A stretch of DNA of 64,000 nt from Lachnospiraceae bacterium (GTDB lineage: Bacteria; Bacillota; Clostridia; Lachnospirales; Lachnospiraceae), in the NCBI GenBank assembly GCA_910575605.1, contig CAJTEW010000002.1, positions 326,990 to 390,989 on the forward strand. The letters run 5' to 3'. The notes beneath the pieces were generated by a model. That model had not been told where the DNA came from. It searched no databases and worked only from the letters and a program-made list of their open reading frames with translations. Of this stretch, positions 59,903 to 64,000 are shown in pieces. Position numbers and translations under genes: made by a program. Positions within the stretch are counted from its first letter, which is position 1. Every line of letters starts with the position of its first letter.

Positions 59903-61747
59903 TCATACAGCCGTCGCCTCCAAATCCTCCGCCGTGACCTCATAATTGCGGTACAGCTCCCCAGGGCTGGCGGGCAGCCTGGTTGAGAGGAATCTTTCAA
60001 TGTCAAAAGCATTTTTAGGGGCATAATCCGACAGGTATTTATAATTCGGGTGTTTCGTAATATCGTATTTGCGGGAGAGGAAGGGCCGGACGCCCCTGAT
60101 CTGCAGAAGGCATTTCCCGCCGTCCATCACGGCCAGCTCGTCCACCGACATCAAATCCTTTCCCAATTTCTGGAAATTCTGTCCGTGGGATTCCTGATTT
60201 CCTTTGGTGACGCTGGTGTTATACATGTCGATGGTCTCTTTTCCCAGCAGGGAATTCCAGCTTTTCAGCGTGGTTTCCTCCTTGCCTCCCAGGAAAAGGG
60301 AAGCGTCACAATTCCCGATGATGGTGTCCATGTTGTCCTTATAGAGCGCCTTTAACTGGCTCTGCGCCTGCAGGACCAGACAGGCCGAAATCTCCCTGGA
60401 ACGGATCGTCGCCATCAGCTTTTCCAGGTTCGGAATCTGCCCGATATTGGCGGCCTCGTCGATCAGGCACCGCACATGTACCGGCAGCCTGCCGCCGTAC
60501 CTGTCATCGGCACGCTCGCACAGCAGATTGAACAACTGCGTATAGGCCATGCTGACAAGGAAATTGAACGTCGCATCTGTATCGCTGATGATAAAGAACA
60601 GCGCCGTTTTCCTGTCCCCGACCAGGTCAAGCTCCAGCTCGTCATACATGGTGATCTCCCGGACCTCCTTAATATCGAATGGCGCCAATCTGGCGCCGCA
60701 GCTAATAAGTATGCTTTTCGCTGTCTTGCCCGCCGCTAATTTATATTTCTTATACTGGCGTAGGGCGAAGTGGTCCGGGTCCTTCTGCTCCAGCGCGTCA
60801 AACAGCAAATCCACCGCATTTTTGAAAGTCTCGTCATCCTCCCGGACCTCCATAGCGTTTATCATTTCTACCAGGGTGGAAAAATTCTGCTCGTTTGTCG
60901 GGGCCTCATAATAGATATAGCCGATCAGCGCCGTATACAGCAGCGTCTCGGCCTTGACCCAGAAATCATCGCCGGATTTTCCTTCCCCTTTGGTGTTTGC
61001 GATCAGCACCGTTACCAGTTTCAGAATGTCCTTCTCATTGTGGATGTAGGCAAAGGGGTTATAGTGCATACTCTTTGAAAAATTGATCGTATTGAATACC
61101 TTGATCTTATAAGGCTCATACACGGTTTTTCCATTCTTTCCTTTGATCGGTTTTCCGTCCTTGTCCAGTTTCGGTGTGCCGCGGCTTAGCAGCTTTCCCA
61201 CTTCGATCAGGACCGTACCTTTCGGATCGGTGACGACATACGAACTATGGAGCTGCATAAGGTTGGGTTTTATAAAAAATCTCGTCTTGCCGGAGCCGGA
61301 ACCGCCGACTACCAGCACATTTTTATTGCGGGCATGGGCCGGGTTCTTCGGCCTGCCGGACATCATAAGCCCCTCGGTCTGCGTCAGGATAATGTTGTTT
61401 TCCGGTTTCGGGTCCATGAAAGGGGCAATGTCTGTTTTATTCCCCCACCGTGCAGAGCCGTACTCCACATCCTTGCGGTACTTTTTTACATTTTTCCCTT
61501 TCACATATACCGCCAGCCTCACTACGGCGGCACCGCAGAGGCCAGCAAGCCAGTCCAACGTCGCACCCGGCCACATGCTTTGAAATGCCAGCGAGAAGCC
61601 CTCGGACAATCCTAACAGTTTCTGTGAGGCGTCCGCTCCAGGGGCAAGGCGCACCGCCTCGCCCAGCTTCGCAAATACCAGAAGGAACAGGAGATAGGGC
61701 AGGTGGAGGATCACCTGCTTTTTCAAGGTATCGGTATCTATCTTCAA
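59903..61747 (-). CDS. VirD4-family coupling protein
   Basis: A 614-residue T4SS coupling ATPase that hands the relaxase-DNA complex to the channel. N-terminal helices (about 12-30 and 62-82), Walker A GGSGSGKT (148-155), VVTDPKGT, and the motor motifs CLIDEAANIGQIPNLEKL and FLGGKEETT. A full TraG/VirD4 core. Start 61747 overlaps the PcfB stop (ATGA). Followed by a terminator, so readthrough is needed to reach the rest of the transfer operon unless a second promoter exists. Confidence 0.95.
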   Translation of the reverse strand: MKIDTDTLKKQVILHLPYLLFLLVFAKLGEAVRLAPGADASQKLLGLSEGFSLAFQSMWPGATLDWLAGLCGAAVVRLAVYVKGKNVKKYRKDVEYGSARWGNKTDIAPFMDPKPENNIILTQTEGLMMSGRPKNPAHARNKNVLVVGGSGSGKTRFFIKPNLMQLHSSYVVTDPKGTVLIEVGKLLSRGTPKLDKDGKPIKGKNGKTVYEPYKIKVFNTINFSKSMHYNPFAYIHNEKDILKLVTVLIANTKGEGKSGDDFWVKAETLLYTALIGYIYYEAPTNEQNFSTLVEMINAMEVREDDETFKNAVDLLFDALEQKDPDHFALRQYKKYKLAAGKTAKSILISCGARLAPFDIKEVREITMYDELELDLVGDRKTALFFIISDTDATFNFLVSMAYTQLFNLLCERADDRYGGRLPVHVRCLIDEAANIGQIPNLEKLMATIRSREISACLVLQAQSQLKALYKDNMDTIIGNCDASLFLGGKEETTLKSWNSLLGKETIDMYNTSVTKGNQESHGQNFQKLGKDLMSVDELAVMDGGKCLLQIRGVRPFLSRKYDITKHPNYKYLSDYAPKNAFDIERFLSTRLPASPGELYRNYEVTAEDLEATAV

Positions 61748-62214
61748 CGTTCCGGCCCTCCATGTTCCTTGTTCTTCACCCGGTCACGGCCAAGCGCCTG
61801 TGCCAGCTCTTTGAATTTATGGAGCTGGGTAAGCAGCGACGGCCTGGCGCTCCGGGCAAGGTCTTTCTGGGTATATTCCTTAAAAGCCGCCGTCAGTGCG
61901 TCCGCCTGGTTCGCTTTGAAATAGACCGTCCACTTCGGCGGGTCGGTCCCCAGCTCTTTTTCAATATGGTATCGGACCTGGTGCTTCCTGGCGTACCGCT
62001 CAAAGGAGCGGATTCTGCCGGAGACTTCAATGGTGTTGGCTCCGGGGTCCTTACAGGTCAGCCGTTTCATGCTGTTCCTGCCGACTTTCGGGGTCGTGCG
62101 TTCCTGCTCCATCTTCTGGAGCACGGCGGCAATGGCAGAACGCAGCACCCGCCCGGACAGCTTCGCCGCCTGGATGGAGACCGATACGGTCCGCTGTTCC
62201 AAATCTTCCTGCAT
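61744..62214 (-). CDS. PcfB-family (DUF3801) protein
   Basis: A 156-residue soluble protein: QAAKLSGRVLRSAIAAVLQ, MKRLTCKDPGANTIEVSGRI, FERYARKHQVRYHIEKE and a helical C-terminus. PcfB is the partner of the coupling protein in pCF10-type systems and helps dock the relaxase complex. Start 62214 is chosen because AAGGAGG abuts the earlier ATG (62220). The tail holds RPSLLTQLHKFK and ends GPER. Confidence 0.88.
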   Translation of the reverse strand: MQEDLEQRTVSVSIQAAKLSGRVLRSAIAAVLQKMEQERTTPKVGRNSMKRLTCKDPGANTIEVSGRIRSFERYARKHQVRYHIEKELGTDPPKWTVYFKANQADALTAAFKEYTQKDLARSARPSLLTQLHKFKELAQALGRDRVKNKEHGGPER

Positions 62215-62265
62215 AAGCATCCTCCTTCCTGATAGAATCTGTAATTATAAATAGGAAATACCTGC

Positions 62266-63066
62266 TTAACGGGCGTCCCCGATCACCTGTTGGCGTGGGG
62301 CGTGCTCAAAGGCTTTTGCCGCCTGGTCCACCTGGATTTTCGCATGTTTCAAAAGCGTCTTAATGATGGTCGCCGGGTGGCTCTGTTCCTCTAAATGCGT
62401 CACCATATCCTTACAGCCCTCCGGGAGATATTCAGCCATATCCTTACAGGCATCGTCCAGGTCACCCATGAAGCCCCAGCAGCTATCTGACAGCTCGCCG
62501 TTTTTGTAAAGCTCAAAGCCGTAGCACTCGCCCCGCAGGTAGGAATCATAAGCGGCCACTTCGCTGCGCATCAGATCCTCCGCCTTTTTCCGAATGGCGC
62601 CGGTCATTTTTTCGTTGCCAAACTCCTTTAGAGCATCCTCTTTGGAAACATAAATCCATCCGACCTGCCCGCTGTCCCAGGGGTCATTGAAACTCGTGGT
62701 CTGCATGGCAAGGCCGCTGTGGTCCATCAGATAGAGGGGCAGCGTAATGTATTTTTCGGAGATCACCTTCAGCATGGCGTCATCAACCGCCCGTTCCTCC
62801 GTCTTTGGTCCGTGCCGGAACCGGCTGCTCACAATGTTTACCATGTGTTCATAGCGTTTCAGCCCCGCTTCATCATGCCCCACGGTATCTAAATACATCT
62901 CCCGCAGGAAATCGTCTTTATCCATGTAATTGTGGCTGTCGCCCAGCGCATAGCGGGAATGGAAGCAGGCCATTGTCCCAAAATGCTCGTCTACCTCACG
63001 GGGAGAGATTAAAATGTCGTCCGGCTGCACCATCAGCGCATACGGACCGTCAACCGCCATCAGCAT
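62266..63066 (-). CDS. Conserved ICE protein, unknown function (266 aa)
   Basis: A 266-residue soluble protein. Contains ISPREVDEHFGTMACFHSRY, KDDFLREMYLDTVG, ITLPLYLMDHSGLAMQT and SWGFMGDLDDACKDM. It looks like the conserved protein that precedes pcfB in Tn1549-like elements; I know no function. Asp/His-rich segments could bind metal but no motif is convincing. It starts 6 nt after the preceding gene ends. Confidence 0.75.
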   Translation of the reverse strand: MLMAVDGPYALMVQPDDILISPREVDEHFGTMACFHSRYALGDSHNYMDKDDFLREMYLDTVGHDEAGLKRYEHMVNIVSSRFRHGPKTEERAVDDAMLKVISEKYITLPLYLMDHSGLAMQTTSFNDPWDSGQVGWIYVSKEDALKEFGNEKMTGAIRKKAEDLMRSEVAAYDSYLRGECYGFELYKNGELSDSCWGFMGDLDDACKDMAEYLPEGCKDMVTHLEEQSHPATIIKTLLKHAKIQVDQAAKAFEHAPRQQVIGDAR

Positions 63067-63072
63067 AAGCCA

Positions 63073-64000
63073 TCAACTCCTTTCCTGTTCCCTGGGCTTT
63101 TTATCCGGCGCTTTCGGCTCTGCCTGCGCCGCCTGTTTCCTCGCACTGTCAAGCTGTTCCCGCACGGAAACATCCCGCTTTGCCTCCGGCGTCCCTGCGC
63201 CGAAAAAATCCGGCAGCTCCTTAAAGCCGATACTGTCCACGTACCAGGCGGCATCCGCGCCATTCCCATGCAGGACTACCACATCAGAAACGGAAAGGGA
63301 ATGGCCCTTAAAATCATCCGGGTGGTCGATATTGAACCGCCGGTAAATATCCTCCAGCGTTTCGCCCGGTTCCCGCTGCATGGCATAGACCATCCGGTAA
63401 TTGTCCCGGTCCACGGAGAGCCCCCTGCTTTCCAGCCAGTCCAGGGACATAAAACGCAGGTTGTCTGTATTGTCCGATAAGTCAAGCTGGTAAATGGAAT
63501 AAGCGCTGATTCCATACTCTTTTTCATAGGAAGAAATACGCTCCAGAAGCGGCGCCGTTTCTCCCTCCATGTGTTCCTCATGTTCAAATGCCGCCAGCCT
63601 CATGCGGATTTTCCCGGTATCTCCTGAAAGCAGCTCGTCCGCCATGCACTCTTTTTCCGCATGGGAATCCGGGTACAGGCCTGCATAGGCCCCGCTGTTC
63701 TGCCTGAAAAATTCATCCAGGTCGAAAGCCAGGTCCGTGGATTCGTCAAGCCTTATATCATCCCCGCCCGGTTCCTCCATGGCAGGGGCCGGCTGCTGCT
63801 TTTCCTCCGGCGGGAGGGGCTGCTTCACCGCAACGATCTCACCCGCCAGCCGGTAAAATTTCTCCGGGTATTTGAACTGTTCCTTATACTGCTCCATGAA
63901 ATAATCGGGAAGGTCGGCAAAACTTTCCTCGCCGAGACCGGCTATGAAAAAGGTGCCTGCCATGATCTCGATCATCTCGCCGTCCTGGTTGTAGATCGCC
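63073..64000 (-). CDS. YodL-domain ICE protein (N-terminus beyond window)
   Basis: The frame is open to the window edge; an internal Met at 63975 is unlikely to be the start because AIYNQDGE precedes it in the same style as the following MIEIMAGTFFIAGLG (DUF3846-like end). About 145-245 form a YodL domain (SAYSIYQLDLSDNTDNLRF, LEDIYRRFNIDHPDDFKGHSLSVSDVVVL, WYVDSIGFKEL). The tail holds VSVREQLDSARK and ends QERS, its last codons doubling as a ribosome-binding site. Function unknown; often the largest regulatory-looking protein of the block. Confidence 0.75.
   Translation of the reverse strand, partial: AIYNQDGEMIEIMAGTFFIAGLGEESFADLPDYFMEQYKEQFKYPEKFYRLAGEIVAVKQPLPPEEKQQPAPAMEEPGGDDIRLDESTDLAFDLDEFFRQNSGAYAGLYPDSHAEKECMADELLSGDTGKIRMRLAAFEHEEHMEGETAPLLERISSYEKEYGISAYSIYQLDLSDNTDNLRFMSLDWLESRGLSVDRDNYRMVYAMQREPGETLEDIYRRFNIDHPDDFKGHSLSVSDVVVLHGNGADAAWYVDSIGFKELPDFFGAGTPEAKRDVSVREQLDSARKQAAQAEPKAPDKKPREQERS

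Noticed and set aside
1..64000. CRISPR array, rRNA, tRNA or insertion-sequence transposase
   Set aside because: No regular direct repeats with unique spacers, no rRNA or tRNA-like sequence and no DDE or HUH transposase gene was seen on either strand, within the limits of reading by eye.

Overview
The window is the interior of a large integrative and conjugative element (ICE) of the Tn1549/CTn type found in gut Clostridia (Lachnospiraceae/Oscillospiraceae). The evidence is the backbone gene set: PcfB, VirD4, Maff2, a VirB6-like protein, SpoVG, MT-A70, PrgI, VirB4, an M23-NlpC/P60 hydrolase, DUF4315, a DUF4366 protein, topoisomerase III, Cys-rich VLP protein, DUF3849, a CD1845-like protein, MobC, a relaxase, a sigma factor and serine recombinases. 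Almost everything is on the minus strand, so transcription runs from base 64000 towards base 1. No rRNA, tRNA or CRISPR array was seen. By eye the backbone is GC-rich and the cargo clearly AT-richer.

Layout, right to left. 63-57 kb: start of the conjugation operon. Maff2 there is split by an ORF-less group I intron, and two strong terminators sit just upstream. 57-51 kb: SpoVG, MT-A70, PrgI (VirB3-like), VirB4 and the cell-wall hydrolase. 51.4-51.1 kb: seven copies of an 18-bp AT-rich site. 51-44.7 kb: DUF4315, DUF4366 and a 1643-residue surface protein that joins a thioester/Cna-B adhesin to a class B sortase. 44.6-41.4 kb: a nucleotide-pool group (MazG-like, ThyX-like, dUTPase), a plus-strand XRE regulator and a SLOG protein. 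41.3-35.4 kb: DUF3789, TopB and several element-specific proteins. 35.4-31.7 kb: candidate oriT, MobC, an intact relaxase and a second, N-truncated relaxase.

Cargo, 31.5-6.7 kb, consists of three envelope-stress/peptide-type ABC modules. Module C (31.5-23.9 kb) is an OmpR-type regulator and sensor kinase, two lipoprotein paralogues, two FtsX-like permeases and a LolD/MacB-type ATPase. Module B (23.2-21.1 kb) is a YtrA-like GntR repressor, an ATPase, a membrane subunit and a DUF6440 protein, with a textbook promoter and operator. Module A (20.8-6.7 kb) has four paralogous ~800-residue FtsX permeases with the same N-terminus, one ATPase, a BceRS-like two-component pair, a truncated DUF3267 gene, a double-receiver protein and a winged-helix protein. 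Four transcription units in module A share one promoter design: two ACATTT boxes 11 bp apart, the nearer ending 6 bp from the -10.

Left end, 6.2-0 kb: a sigma-70 region-4-like factor whose ribosome-binding site is buried in a hairpin, a small conserved protein and three tandem large serine recombinases. The element end (att) lies left of base 1.

Seams are visible throughout the cargo: fragments of a relaxase, a kinase, a winged-helix gene, an ATPase and an ICE protein at 20.9, 23.3-23.9, 25.6 and 32.7 kb. They show it was assembled by duplication and deletion. A further pattern is a shared C-terminal tail (Pro-Ser-Val/Leu-x3-Leu/Ile-Lys, often ending Glu-Arg) on about eight otherwise unrelated element proteins.
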